Positions 33,690 to 44,909 of a stretch of 64,000 bases of DNA are shown piece by piece (position 1 is the stretch's first letter; each line of letters opens with the position of its first letter). The notes beneath the pieces were generated by a model. That model ran no database searches, had not been told where the DNA came from, and worked only from the letters and a program-made list of their open reading frames with translations. Where the stretch lies: the NCBI GenBank assembly GCA_038025085.1, contig CM076142.1:10514501-10578500 (forward strand), given 5' to 3'. This DNA comes from Tetragonia tetragonoides. Taxonomy: Eukaryota > Streptophyta > Magnoliopsida > Caryophyllales > Aizoaceae. Both the position numbers and the translations under genes were made by a program.

Positions 33690-34720
33690 TAATAATTTGT
33701 GTGTAATTAAAAAACCTTTTCTATCTAGGACCTAAAGTCTCATACACTAGTTTAGTCATAGTGGCCAGTAAACCTAAATCAAGAGTTGTTGAGCCATAAA
33801 TTGTCTTCTTCGATCTCTTATAAGGCTGCAATGAAAAGCCCACCACAAATAGGAGATAATGTCTCCCGAGCAAGAAGATTCCAATAATATTCCAGAAAGA
33901 AACAAGGAGTATATACTCCGGTCCAATAATACATATATCCTCAGTCAAAAATATCATTCTACAACTCAGAACACAATTTGTTGGAGTCAAGGACGCTACA
34001 TAACATGCACTCCAAAGGCAACAACAAGACGATGCAAGAAAAATATCAAAACAGGACAAACAAGATAAAGATTCGACAACTTGTGCCTTGTGATGTGAGC
34101 TCACAGGATAAGCATACTTTAGTAGGTCAAAACTAAAATAAAGACATGTGTGAGAAAACATAGACACCGATAGAGGTAGCCAAAAATAGTGCACCGTCAG
34201 CAATGACACAATAGAATTGTTACACGAAGAAGTAGGGTATAAAAGGGCACACGATGGGGTTCAATACATATGCATACAAGGATAGCTATACGAAAAAACA
34301 CTAGCTCCCAAGTAATCAAATAAATTACAGCAGTTAGCAAGATTGTGATTAAGTGCACTAATAAATAGAAGCACTCCATATGCAGCTTTGAAAGATATTG
34401 CATCATGTATTTCCATTTTAATCTAACTACTTGTAAAAGCCATTTTAAAATATTGTCTTTAACCTTTTGAGCAAAGAAGAGAGCAGCAAAATGGAGAATC
34501 AAATAATCAAGACCTATTAGATACCAACAACGCAGACTAACACATTGGCATTGAAATTGGTTTTTCAAGAAAATTAACTTTATAATCCACATAGCAAAAA
34601 TGTGAAAAATATGAGCCAAAAGCTCCAAAAAACCTGAGTGAGACATGCCCCTTAAAGATAAGTATACACTAAGTAGCCATAATTTACTCAGAAATTTGAG
34701 ACTGTAATGGTACATGCAAA
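33690..34720 (-). other. LINE 5' region of unknown origin (part 1)
   Basis: This interval belongs to the LINE insertion because the 5' TSD lies beyond it. Plant L1 elements usually carry ORF1 here (a gag-like protein with a CCHC knuckle). No such motif is seen in any frame; minus-strand open frames at 33721-34209 and 34197-34715 are hydrophobic, low-complexity and look non-coding. It resembles untranslated transcript sequence. Confidence 0.5.
34716..34720. repeat. Left TSD of the LTR element
   Basis: GCAAA directly precedes the LTR start TGTTGGAATAATG and is repeated at 38153-38157. Confidence 0.9.
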
Positions 34721-35185
34721 TGTTGGAATAATGGCACCAAAGTTAATGGGGAAATATGTAACCGCTTCTGATTTATTGTGGGTAATTCATATCCCATAAT
34801 GTGCCACTAGTAAACCCATTAAAGCTACTTTAATGAGTGGTGGGCGGTTACACTTTCCACTTATATACAGGGCGTTCATCTCCAACTAAAGGACGAGATA
34901 GAGAGAATGTAAAGCAAGACACTTCTCCTCATATTCCCATGTGTGATTAGTTTCCGGACAATTGTATTTGTGTAAGTTCCAAACCTCCATCCATGAGTGC
35001 ACTTGTTTGGGGTTGTTGTGTTAACCTTGGGCAGCGACCGGCGGAAACGATTTGCACCAAAGTCGTGCCGAAAATCGTTTTCAATGCAGTGACCCTTATA
35101 CCACGGCGCAACTATCATTTAATAAGTCATCTACTCCTTCATTTATATATTATTTTATTATTGATCAATACCTATATTTCCAACA
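34721..35185 (+). repeat. 5' LTR
   Basis: This 465-bp LTR has an 8-bp terminal inverted repeat (TGTTGGAA/TTCCAACA). The segment CCACTTATATACAGGG near 34857-34872 is TATA-box-like and would drive rightward transcription. Confidence 0.92.
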
Positions 35186-35534
35186 ATTTAAAAGCGATTT
35201 TATATTGATCAATGGTTGTCGTGGTTATGTTTCCTTCCTTTGGTTAATTGATCGAGGTCGGTTAGCGCTTGCATATCGCTATTAAGTTGCACGCAAATGT
35301 AATTGGTGGAATTTTGACTTTTCTGTGAGATTTACAACTCAAGGTATTAGGTGGGTATGATTTGTCCATTTTGCTCCCTATTAGGACTGATAATTCCTTC
35401 ATATACCTCGTATGCGTACTACCTCAAGATTGGTTGGTTTTTGACTAGTATTTGAAGTCTTTAATTTGGATTTCCTGTCTTGTTGGTATCTTGGATTTTC
35501 CTAAGAGTTAGCTTACTCTTTGCTTGAGATAATA

Positions 35535-35878
35535 TATGGACAAATTGCAAATTGCTAAACTTGATTTGACCATAATATCCCTCATTTATGAACCAAAAAC
35601 ACGTGCCCCTCACGTGCCCTTTTTATTTATCAAAACATTTGAGACAAAAACAAAAACAAATTCCAGCCAGTACAAGATCGTTGTTCCGTTTGCATTGCCG
35701 TTCAAATCCAAAAATCCCCGAACTTTCATACGCTCTCCCATTTCTCTCTCTCTCTCTCTCTCCTCATCTCACTTTCAATTTCAGTCCTCACTTCTTCTCC
35801 GTGAACTCTCTCTCTTTCTCTCTCCAATGGTATTTAGTGTTCACCAACTGATTTGATTTTCTCTCTCCTCAACCTCAA
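35535..35878 (+). promoter_or_regulatory. Captured promoter/5' UTR-like segment
   Basis: Upstream of the captured frame is a CT-rich leader with a (CT)n microsatellite (about 35744-35762) and several CTCTCTC tracts, typical of plant 5' UTRs. It is not typical of a retroelement interior and probably came along with the captured exon. Confidence 0.5.
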
Positions 35879-36283
35879 ATGGCTACAACAGCCTTCAGGT
35901 CAACATCGAGAAGAACCTCAATCGGGGACGCCACCTCATCATCCACCAGCAACCACCGGCGGACAAGGAGCGTGAGCCGTTTCTCCCACCGTTTACCGGC
36001 GGAGGAAATTGAGCCACCACGGTGGGGAAATCGGAGGGGTAAATTCGTAAATACAGTACGAGGTTCCGGTGTACCGGAGATTAGTCTCGATGATCTCGCC
36101 ATTGAGCTTTTTTCATCGAGTGATTTTGGAGAGAGAGGGAGAACGGCCAAAACGACGACGTCGTCCGAGGAGGTGAATGATACGGCGGCGAATCGACGGA
36201 GAGGGAGGTCGGTGTCTAGGCGTGGGTCTCGTGCTGGTGAATTGAGGGATTTGAGTAGTAGTAATAATAATAGGAATATTTAA
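35879..36283 (+). CDS. Captured host-gene fragment: Ser/Arg-rich N-terminus (truncated)
   Basis: An intact 134-codon frame starts MATTAFRSTSRRTSIGDA. It has Ser/Arg-rich blocks (NHRRTRSVSRFSHRLP; RRRGRSVSRRGSRAG) around a conserved-looking core, GKFVNTVRGSGVPEISLDD followed by LAIELF. I recall plant proteins of unknown function with this layout, but cannot name the gene. Its codon use is GC-richer than the surroundings and unlike any retroelement protein. The frame lies wholly between the two LTRs and ends soon after an AAT/AGT repeat, where the donor gene would continue. It is therefore best read as a transduplicated first exon. Whether it is translated is unknown. Confidence 0.6.
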   Translation: MATTAFRSTSRRTSIGDATSSSTSNHRRTRSVSRFSHRLPAEEIEPPRWGNRRGKFVNTVRGSGVPEISLDDLAIELFSSSDFGERGRTAKTTTSSEEVNDTAANRRRGRSVSRRGSRAGELRDLSSSNNNRNI

Positions 36284-36289
36284 TTAAGC

Positions 36290-36480
36290 ATGAAAAGGGA
36301 AGATTTTTACCTGCTTGATTCAAGATCTTCAATGACAAACACAAATATGAGGTGATCAGAGCAGAGAGGAACAAATCAGAGAGAGAAATCGAGGAGAGAG
36401 AATGGGGAAAAAATGGGGGGAAATAATAGGGGAAAAAAGGGGGGGAAATAAAAGGGAATAAAAGGGGGTAAAGAGAGGGA
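36290..36480 (-). other. Second captured leader-like segment, opposite strand
   Basis: Read on the minus strand, this is a pyrimidine-rich leader (repeated CTCTC/TTTCTCTC tracts) ending in GAATCAAGCAG|GTAAAAA, a plausible exon-intron donor. It resembles the 5' UTR exon of another gene, inserted tail to tail with the captured coding fragment. Its origin is unknown. Confidence 0.35.
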
Positions 36481-37049
36481 AATGATTTTGACTCAGTCAA
36501 CTAACTTAAGTGAGGGGTAATATGGTATTTTACACTCAAAGTTAACCCCGTTAGTCATTTGTCCGTCAAATGGTAGTCTTTGGCAAAAAAAAATGGAAAC
36601 AAGGTAGTTTCTCACAAAGTTGCAAAATCGCGGTAGTTTTAAACAAAAAGTGCTAAACCGAAGGTAGTTTTAAGCAAAAAACCCTATAATTAACTATTCT
36701 TGAGTGGGCAGGTCAAGAAGTTGATTGGTTGAGACTTGAGTTACATGTTGATATACATTGTGAGAACGTTTAGTGTGCCAATTTCTTTTAATTGTGATTT
36801 GCTAAAATTAGTGTGTAATGGCAAGAGATGACGCATTTGCAATAGACAAAGTGTCGTCAAGTAACAATATAAATTAAAGGAAGATTGTTTAAGCTTTATT
36901 ATTGAATCGTCGAGGAGGATGAGACTTAAAGCCCTTAGATTGAGGAAATCATGGTGGATACCCAACCTTCATTGGTTCAATGTGGTCAAACGCAGCCATG
37001 AGACTACTCAATGTGCACCCTTTTTTTCACATCCCTATGGCGTTCTTGG

Positions 37050-37290
37050 TGCTATTGTGAGGTTGAGCACATGCTCTTAATGGGTCCATAGCCTTTATAT
37101 GGCGGTCCTTATGAGACGGACTTGATGGATTCACCGCTTGTTGTGAGGTTGAGCTTCTAGCTCTTAATGATTCCATATCCCTATTTTTTGGGTGGTCCTA
37201 ATTGAGACGGACTTGATGGATTCACCGTTGATATATGAGAGGTTGAGCATCATATGCTCTTAATGATTTCTTAGTCTAGTTGTTTATTGG
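37050..37290 (+). repeat. Three tandem copies of a ~95-bp unit inside the LTR element
   Basis: A unit with GTGAGGTTGAGC, GCTCTTAATG, then GAGACGGACTTGATGGATTC recurs three times with substitutions, upstream of the polypurine tract. This is a typical place for short tandem repeats in Copia-like 3' regions. Confidence 0.6.
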
Positions 37291-37687
37291 TCAAACCCAT
37301 ATGTGAGTTGGGTAGAGTTGGTTTTGATGGACGTGTAGAAATCACCTACGTGAGTGTAAAGGTTTGGCTGCCTTTTATGAAAGATTTTGGGCTATCTTTC
37401 TAGAGCACTCATAAGACCCAAGGTGTGCGCATGGCCTATATAAATGCGTTTATATTTTTCTATCGCGGAATTTGCACAAACTTAAGGTATAATATGTGTT
37501 GTGGGGTCTCGATTGACCACGTGTAATTCATTGAGTTCAAGAGTACTTCACTCTTTGAATTAGCCCGGTCAATCGCTCACTTCACTACGTATCAATTCAA
37601 TCCTTCGGACATTGGTACTTAAGTATTCTATCTTTTCCTTTGCCCAGAAATTAAATCACTTGGCCTTTGTTGCCATTTGTGGGGGAT

Positions 37688-38152
37688 TGTTGGAATAATG
37701 ACACCAAAGTTAATGGGGGAATATGTAACCGCTTCTGATTTATTGTAGGTAATTCATATCCCATAATGTGCCACTAGTAAACCCATTAAAGCTACTTTAA
37801 TGAGTGGTGGGCGGTTACACTTTCCACTTATATACAGGGTGTTCATCTCCAACTAAAGGATGAGATAGAGAGAATGTAAAGCAAGACACTTCTCTTCATA
37901 TTCCCATGTGTGATTAGTTTCCGGACAATTGTATTTGTGTAAGTTCCAAACCTCCATCCATGAGTGCACTTGTTTGGGGTTGTTGTGTTAACCTTGGGGA
38001 GCGACCGGCGAAAACGATTTGCACCAAAGTCGTGCCGAAAATCGCTTTCAAGGCAGTGACCCTTATACCACGGCGCAACTATCATTTAATAAGTCATCTA
38101 CTCCTTCATTTATATATTATTTTATTATTGATCAATACCTATATTTCCAACA
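37688..38152 (+). repeat. 3' LTR
   Basis: This 465-bp copy is nearly identical to the 5' LTR; differences are mainly transitions (for example GGGCGTT against GGGTGTT). Confidence 0.92.
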
Positions 38153-38157
38153 GCAAA

Positions 38158-38478
38158 GAGTATTTACTGAGTAATAGGCATCAATAGGACACTTTATAAA
38201 TTCAGAATTATCAAACTAAAATTTAGACAAGCTATTAAAAATGGCAAAGAAGCAGGTAGTACAAGTATCAACTGTGTAGTCGGAGCATGGGCGGAGCGAT
38301 TGACTGAAAAAAGAAAGCGAAGAGGAAATATATACACAGATCGGTGGTGCGGCGGGGTTCGTGGTGGCAAGAGGACGGTGGGCGATGAGGTCGAGAGGTC
38401 GGGTGGTTTCGGGGGTATCGAAGGGGTCATGGTCCTAGAGACATTGCGTAGCTTTTAGCGATGTTATGTTGAGTTTTG
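38158..38478 (-). other. LINE 5' region of unknown origin (part 2), GC-rich leader
   Basis: This lies between the LTR element TSD and the right LINE TSD, so it is the extreme 5' end of the LINE insertion. On the minus strand it starts AAAACTCAACATAACATCGC and is C-rich with Pro/Ser codons in one frame (MTPSIPPKPPDLSTSSP). It looks like the 5' end of a cellular transcript rather than a LINE promoter. Confidence 0.45.
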
Positions 38479-38495
38479 TATACATTACACAACAT
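38479..38495. repeat. LINE target-site duplication, right copy
   Basis: tatacattacacaacat is identical to 29502-29518 and marks the 5' end of the LINE insertion 9 kb away. Confidence 0.92.
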
Positions 38496-39726
38496 ACTGT
38501 CAATGAGGTAACGGCTTACAGATACTAAAACTCAAGTATCAGCTATTTAAGTTCTAGAAAAAACAACATTTATATGTTTACTCAAATAAATGATTGAAAC
38601 TACATATAATAACAACAATAATCCTCTTACGAGGCAGTCTCATATATGAGTCGGTCAAAAATATTATTTTTCACCTAGATGCATATATGGAAAAAAAATT
38701 ACCCACGAATGCGAGTTTTTGTATAATAATAATATAACTGCATCTGTATGCTCTAACTGATCTATATCATGTGTGTTTTACCATTAAAAACGAATGGATA
38801 TGAATAAATTTACTTCGTAGAGATCAAAAGAGTTATAAATATATAGGAAGGGGTGTAATTTTTTTTTTATTTTAAATAAAGGTAAGGAGGCTGGAAAATT
38901 AGTCACTAGGAGCCTCGTCGATCTCGACAGTCGCTCCTAGCTAGTTACTTGGCCAAATGGGAGAGGCTCATAGCTCCTATAAGCCAAACAGACCCACTAC
39001 TCAATGGGTCATAACCATTTTCAATTAAAATGGACAGGTTAAAATGGACCTATCCATTATTTAAAGTATTTAGGCGCACTTGATTTATTCAACCCACTTA
39101 AAATTTTATTTTAAAAAAACATTTTCAAAACTTAAACATGCCAAAATGGCCTGATCCGACTCATGGCACAACCCTGCCCGCCCACAAACATAAATAACCC
39201 GACCCAATCTGTTGCCAAGATTTGCATGCCAATCTATTGCTCTATTTCATTTTCGAAAAACATGGTTTACGACACATAGTTGGCATTATTGATGTGAATT
39301 GTAATGGAACTCCATTCAACGGAAATTATCCCCTCCTTATTTTTTCGTTTTTGTTGTTTTCTAACTAGGGAATTATTATATGGGAATATAGCTCCACTTT
39401 TTTTTTCCTCCTCCTTTAATTTGATAGAAATATTTCTCCTTTTGAATAGTTACAAAACGAATACGTATATATGAGCCAATAATAGAGGACATGGTGGAGC
39501 CAATAATATGAGTGTTGGAGACTTGGAGGTATAATAAGGATGAGCATGTCCCACATAGACATTATAGTACTATGCTATTGATGCCAAACATGTATGTACA
39601 CACGGTAGTTGATGGATTCGTTGAATTTAGTTGATCTCTCTATTTCTTTCTCTCTTCTATTTGGACGGTAGTTGATAAATCGTTATATGTACGTAATAAA
39701 GTACACTGTATTACGTACATGTATCC

Positions 39727-39916
39727 TAGGCCAGTTCTTTTAATCGTTTTCATGTTGTATTCCGTTTCTTTCCATTCCAATCTATTATGTTTCGTTCCAT
39801 TCCGCGTCGCATTCTGTACTTTTTTTGTCTCACATATTTTTGAATTATCCGCACCGCGCTGTTCCGTTCCGCTTCTCACTGTCCCACACCATTCCGTTGA
39901 AGAGAACAAGGCCCTA
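39727..39916. mobile_element. Fold-back MITE (GGCC-GTTCTTTT termini)
   Basis: The ends TAGGCCAGTTCTTTT and (complement) TAGGGCCTTGTTCTCTTC form imperfect terminal inverted repeats. The inside is full of TTCCGTTCC-like words. No ORF of note. A hAT-like MITE is possible. Confidence 0.5.
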
Positions 39917-41730
39917 ATATGCAGTATATATTTTTATTTTTGTTAACCAAGGAAAATACATCTAGTTATACGTACATACCACATATTGTTGTTGAGTTTG
40001 TCAAAGTTAGAGAAGATTAGGAATTAGAGAATACTGTACTATTTTTTTCCCTAGCTAAGGCGGAACTATCTTTAGGAACGGGATCTGATCTTGCTTGTAA
40101 GTTTATTATTATAATTCCTGCAAAACTAACACTTGTTAAGAAACACAAGTTTGGTTACCTTTCTTAGATACATTTCCAAGGGTAAATAAGTGCGAGTGTG
40201 CAATACTGTTTCGGGTGCTGAAACCTCCTAAAAAGCACATATATAAGTTATTGTGTTCTTTTCAAATTATTCATCCGATTATCCTTTTAATTAATGGTAA
40301 TCTTTTCAGTTAAATTGAAGTTAACTAAACTAAATTTGATGAGCAAGTCTTCTGCGAGACCAACTCACATAAAATTAGGATCACTATTTAGAAATGTAGA
40401 GGTCACTTAGCTTATAATAAGCATTAACACGTATTTCACTAAAATGACCCATTATCTCACCAAAAGTTACGATAAAACCGTCTCAAACAAGTTTTTGTTA
40501 AATTTGATATGTTGCAAACCTCCACCCCTCAAAAAAAAAAAAAAGGATACAAACCTTAATTGATCAATTTAACTGGCCGAAAGTGCCAACTAACCTGATA
40601 GAGGAAGGCGTAATTTGCATGGAATTAGCATTAGGGAATATGAGAGTATGAATGAATAACCTTGGATCCCCTTATGTGGGCCAGATTCCAGGCAATTGTT
40701 GATGGACACGTGGATATTATCATCATCGGTATATGCACCTTTCACTGTATGTCCTTGTTAGATAAAAAGTAATTGAAATTTGTTACATCAAACTCAAGAA
40801 ACCTTTTTGACTTCTGTTCCCACGTACTTTATTCTATTGTGCTTATATATATTATTTTTACTCCTAAATACTTCATCCTGTTTCCTTTTAAACTTCCTTT
40901 TTGTTTTTTCACGGTCTTCAATGCGGCACTTTGATCATTAATATCTCTAAACTTATACAAGTAAAATTTGTAAAAATTTGATATTACGAAAATACATTTC
41001 TAAAGTAGTCTAATGCATATAATTTCAAATCACAACTCATAATGAATTTTTATATATTAACGGTCAAATTTATAAAATTTGACCTCAAAAAAACAAGTAA
41101 GAAATTTAAAAGAAAACGCAGCGAGTAGTAAATACTACAATAATGTATGTATTTTTTTTAAAATATTTCATCATCACCATATAATCGAGCTCCGCCAAGG
41201 CCGTGAGGCCATGGGAAAAATTAGTTAATTACAATCGAACACCTGAAAACACAATGTAAGATGAGCCACCGTATTCCCAACCCGTTTTATATAAACACTA
41301 ACCAAAAAAACCAAAACAAAAGAGGAATTTATGAATTCCCTTAAAAATTACTCGGCACTTTATCACTATTTTCCTTACTTATTACCATTCGGAAATGGTG
41401 TGATAATCAAATCTAATTCATTCATTAGTGGAGTTGTATTAATCTTTTTTGAAGCTAGCTAGTAGTGTATATAGCCTTAGCTCAATTGCCTAATCCTTCC
41501 CCTCAAAAAAAATAAAAATAAAAATTGCCTCATCCTTATTACAAAGGTACGCAATCTGATCAGAACATTTAAAGGGAATATCTAGGAAATGCTAAAACCT
41601 TAATCAATGTGGCAAAATGCTTAAGGTCTACCATTGGGTAGAGTAGCAACATTAATTAGTTAATTAATGACTTACTCATATTTTTAATGACTTAACCATA
41701 CTCTAGCTTATATTAGAGACCAAATTGTAT

Positions 41731-41901
41731 GTGTGTTCTTTTTTACTCTACTGAGTTAAATTGAATTAAACTCTACGAAATTAAACTGAATTGAACTCAA
41801 CTGTATAGTAATCTGTGAGAGAAAAAAGTAGACCACTTAAATAAAACTAAATAGAACTGAACCGAACTAACTATTAATCGTATAAGTGGGAAAGAACACA
41901 C
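41731..41901. mobile_element. Fold-back MITE (GTGTGTTCTTT termini)
   Basis: The ends GTGTGTTCTTTTTT and GGAAAGAACACAC are inverted. The interior has repeated TGAACTGAA/TTAAACT words. It is related to the 53-bp element near 20.3 kb. Confidence 0.55.
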
Positions 41902-42152
41902 CTCCTATCTAATGAACATTATGGATCGAATTACAATCTCATATTTCATTGTAGCATAACGTGACAAGCGAATGGCTTAAAAACATTGACAAAGGCATGC
42001 ATCGTGAATGGGATATACTATTTCATTAAAGGAGGAGAGGCAACCGTAGAATATATACTGTAGTTAAATTGCCAACGTGTGGCTAGCTAGCTAGTCTGAG
42101 CCAATGATGACTGTCGTCTTTGATTTCTTCACACATTTTCCCATGCAAGATT

Positions 42153-42170
42153 CCCCCCCCCCCCCCCCCC
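42153..42170. repeat. Poly(C) run of 18
   Basis: There are eighteen consecutive C residues after GATT. Such a run is rare in AT-rich plant intergenic DNA and may vary in length between reads. Confidence 0.8.
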
Positions 42171-42378
42171 AGCCCAGCTTTCTCCCTGCTAGCTAGCCTC
42201 CTTTATCATATCAGGGCTCCTTTCTCCCGCTCGTGAGCTCCAACATTTTTAGGCCTTTCATCAATCATTACCTATGTGCAAAATGTTACGATTTGAGTTT
42301 GGTATTTGCCTATTTCGTAAAACTCCCACACTTTCAATCTAATGGTTGGAGATGGGAAACTCAACCTCAACATCAACA

Positions 42379-42634
42379 TTACCCTAGTATCTCCGAACAG
42401 ACTCCTGCCTAGACGGAGTAAGGAGGGAATGATTGGTTGTACGCAGTCTTATCCTTGTGAGAGTTTGACAGAGAAGTTGTTTTCCGTTTGACCCGAGATA
42501 TAAAGTATGACAATCATCGGGAACTTCACAATGAATAAGAAGTGCTGACAGTTTTATGAGTCATTTTGCTTTAGTTCATTATATCCCGAAACTAAATAAT
42601 AGCGAAACTTTTGGCTCCATTAAAAATGGTGGAC
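42379..42634 (-). mobile_element. SINE-like element with Au-type module, diverged copy
   Basis: This is collinear with 50698-50957: CTGCCTAGACGG, GGTTGTACGCAGTCTTAT, then TTTGACCCGAGAT, and TTATATCCCGAA. The GTACGCAGYCTTA block is shared with Au-like SINEs. No clear TSD remains, so this is an older copy. Confidence 0.6.
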
Positions 42635-44140
42635 ACTGGAAATTGAAAACTCATTACCCTCAATTTCACAAGTAAATGTGATGTTTGTTGGTATGGAAAA
42701 CACAAATTTAAAAATAATTTTTTTTTTCTTTTCGTTTCTCAGACATTATTACTTATTTCAATTTACCTAGCTTATGGGGAAAGAACACAACCTTTAATCA
42801 TAAAACCACATCCGTAATTGATCTAATCAACAATAATATGATCAGTTAATCCGTTTTGAATATTACTACTTAGGTACCAACTACCTAGACATCAACAAAA
42901 ACGTTGGACCTAAGTAAGTTTCAAACATGTCGAGTGAGATTCCAGAGTGCCAATATTACCAACAAATTGAATTATATCAGATGCGGGAAATCTGTTTACA
43001 CGTACGAACAAATTATCAAACACGTAAATACTGGAGGATTTTGAGGACGTACATATGGATTAGGTACTCTTTCTAATACACCTTTTTCTATATGCCTGAC
43101 AGTTGTGGATCGATGCTTGACATATATTAATTATCTATCTTACTTTTAACTTTTTATTTGTAATTAACTTAATACGTCTCAAGTATTCACGTAAATGTAA
43201 ATTTATGATATATTGCAAAGAATCCTAATCTATGATAATATAAAAGAGGAGGTTGGGAGATTTAAAATTGTCTAGTTCAACCATCTCCCTCCAACCTCCA
43301 CACTACTATTATAGGCACTCCACCTAGGTACTACTAGTTTTTGTCATATTGTCCAAACGGTCAAGCTGAAGCATATTTTCAGAGTTGTTTCTTCTGAAGA
43401 AAATTAAATGTGTAAGAAGACTAGCTAGAAGAGAGAGAATGTGCGGTGAAAAATTATCAGAGGAGGTAAAAGAATGAAGAAAAACCGAATCCCTAGGGTT
43501 CATGTGAGATGTGACCTCTAAAGTGAGGGAAGGTCTCATAATTCTCATTGGGGCATCTAAAAACTTGACATGATATATCTATTACCCCTTTTTTACTGCA
43601 TGACACGTACTGTCCATGCATTTTCTTGATTATTGTTGTTGTTTACCATAATCTAATTTAATCTAATCTCTTTGTGTTTTTCTGCCAATGAGAAGAAGTG
43701 CACCAGAAGGTAAAAAAACCCCACGTCAAAAAAGCTTTTGTATTTCGAGGGTTTTTGGGCTTAAATCCCACTGACAAGGAATACTCTGCTGTTAGCTTCT
43801 CCATCTACATTTTTGGGCGGTTTGATTGGTTTTTTGGATGTATCTATGAGTTTATTTTCAAACTTCCAACATCATTCTCAAGCTTAAGCTTTTGGAATAC
43901 AAAGACTAGCCTTAGCCAATGCTCTTTTACCTTGGGAAGGATCTTTGACACACCCCAAAATTTTGAGATCTAAAAGAACAAAAACTCTCTTACGAGACGT
44001 TTAGTGGTATCACTTTTTTGCTCTCAAATATCACACATTATGCATGAGATCGTCTCATATGAGTTTTGGTGTTAAACGAAAAGTAACCAAACTAGTATTA
44101 CTCTTGTAACTTGTAAATATAATTTTTAATTTCTGGTATA
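42635..44140. other. Intergenic, no gene seen
   Basis: Open frames at minus 43324-43548 and plus 43698-43973 match no recognised family and lack start or splice context. The rest is AT-rich. Confidence 0.35.
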
Positions 44141-44300
44141 AGGCCTTTTTATCTTCAACTTCTTTGTTAAGTTTTCAGTAAAATTTACTCAGTTCACTTC
44201 AATTGAGTTCAGTATATTTTAGTTAAGTTAGGTAGATTTCACTTGAGTTTAGTTTTATATAGTGAAGTTTAGTAAAAAAAAGGTGAAAAGAATAAGGTCT
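44141..44300. mobile_element. Possible fold-back MITE
   Basis: The ends AAGGCCTTTTTATCTTC and (complement) TTAGACCTTATTCTTTTCACC are weakly inverted around TTCAGTT/GTTTAGT-rich DNA. This resembles the other small MITEs in the window, with less support. Confidence 0.35.
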
Positions 44301-44909
44301 AACATCAAAATGATGCTATATGAAAGAAAGTTGCCAAATTAGCTCATGAGGTATTGATCTAGCTACTAAAATTTAAAGCTACATTGCGTCCCGAGTTACA
44401 AATACTTTTGTCTGTCAAATGCCTGGTAGTAACTCAACTTGAATGAAATCCACTTGGAGACTGTTCTTGGTTTATGGCCTCTTGAATAAGTGAAAAGGCG
44501 GTAGCTATCAGACCAAAAGACCATTCAAGAGAACAGAGAGGAATCACTGATAGACTACGATATCATTTCCACGCTCATTCTTGTTGTCAATCAAAGGGAA
44601 AAAGCAAGTACTTGAACAGGAAATACTAGCTTATCCCTTGCCTCTTCCAACACGTCCACTATCAACATATTACAAGTAAATGATGCAGCAACATATCACA
44701 TATACATAACCACCCAGCATAAATAAAGAATGATAACGGCGACCAGGAGAGCCTGCCCACAGCACAGCAGCTGCACAGACCAATCTGAACTACATCAAAT
44801 GTGCTCATTAGGGTCTGAATGTCTCAGAATAGGTAATGCTTTCTGTCTGAGACAACCCAGAAATGCCACAAGATACAGTTTGTAGTGTACATTTATATAC
44901 ATACAGATT

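Larger units (their letters stand above)
34721..38152 (+). mobile_element. Non-autonomous LTR retrotransposon carrying host-gene sequence
   Basis: The 3432-bp element has two 465-bp LTRs (34721-35185 and 37688-38152). Both begin TGTTGGAATAATG and end TTCCAACA, and 5-bp duplications GCAAA flank it. About ten differences separate the LTRs (roughly 2 percent). A purine-rich tract, TTTGTGGGGGAT, precedes the right LTR, so the element points rightward. A weak primer-binding-like region (ATTTAAAAGCGATT) follows the left LTR. No gag, protease, integrase or RT frame exists. Instead the interior holds a gene-like fragment (about 35535-36290), a second leader-like fragment in opposite orientation (about 36290-36480), and a tandemly repeated 3' region. 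It must have been mobilised by proteins of another Copia-like element. Confidence 0.92.
29519..38478 (-). mobile_element. L1-type LINE insertion, interrupted by an LTR element
   Basis: The insertion is bounded by perfect 17-bp target-site duplications (29502-29518 and 38479-38495) and ends at its 3' side with a poly(A) tail (plus-strand T-run to 29527). The LINE ORF2 (about 29600-33689) is followed in the 5' direction by about 1.35 kb without a recognisable ORF1: 33690-34720 plus, beyond the nested LTR element, 38158-38478. The element is on the minus strand and inactive because of several frameshifts and a nonsense codon. The insertion predates the LTR element it contains. Confidence 0.9.
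38496..42378. other. Intergenic, small MITEs, no gene seen
   Basis: This stretch is AT-rich. It holds the two fold-back elements listed separately, a dispersed repeat near 40340-40500 related to one near 18.9 kb, and an 18-base C run at 42153-42170. No coding region recognised. Confidence 0.4.

Noticed and set aside
33721..34715. Two overlapping minus-strand frames of 162 and 172 codons as LINE ORF1
   Set aside because: They are very hydrophobic, with scattered Cys but no CCHC spacing and no gag-like helix; they look like translated non-coding DNA.
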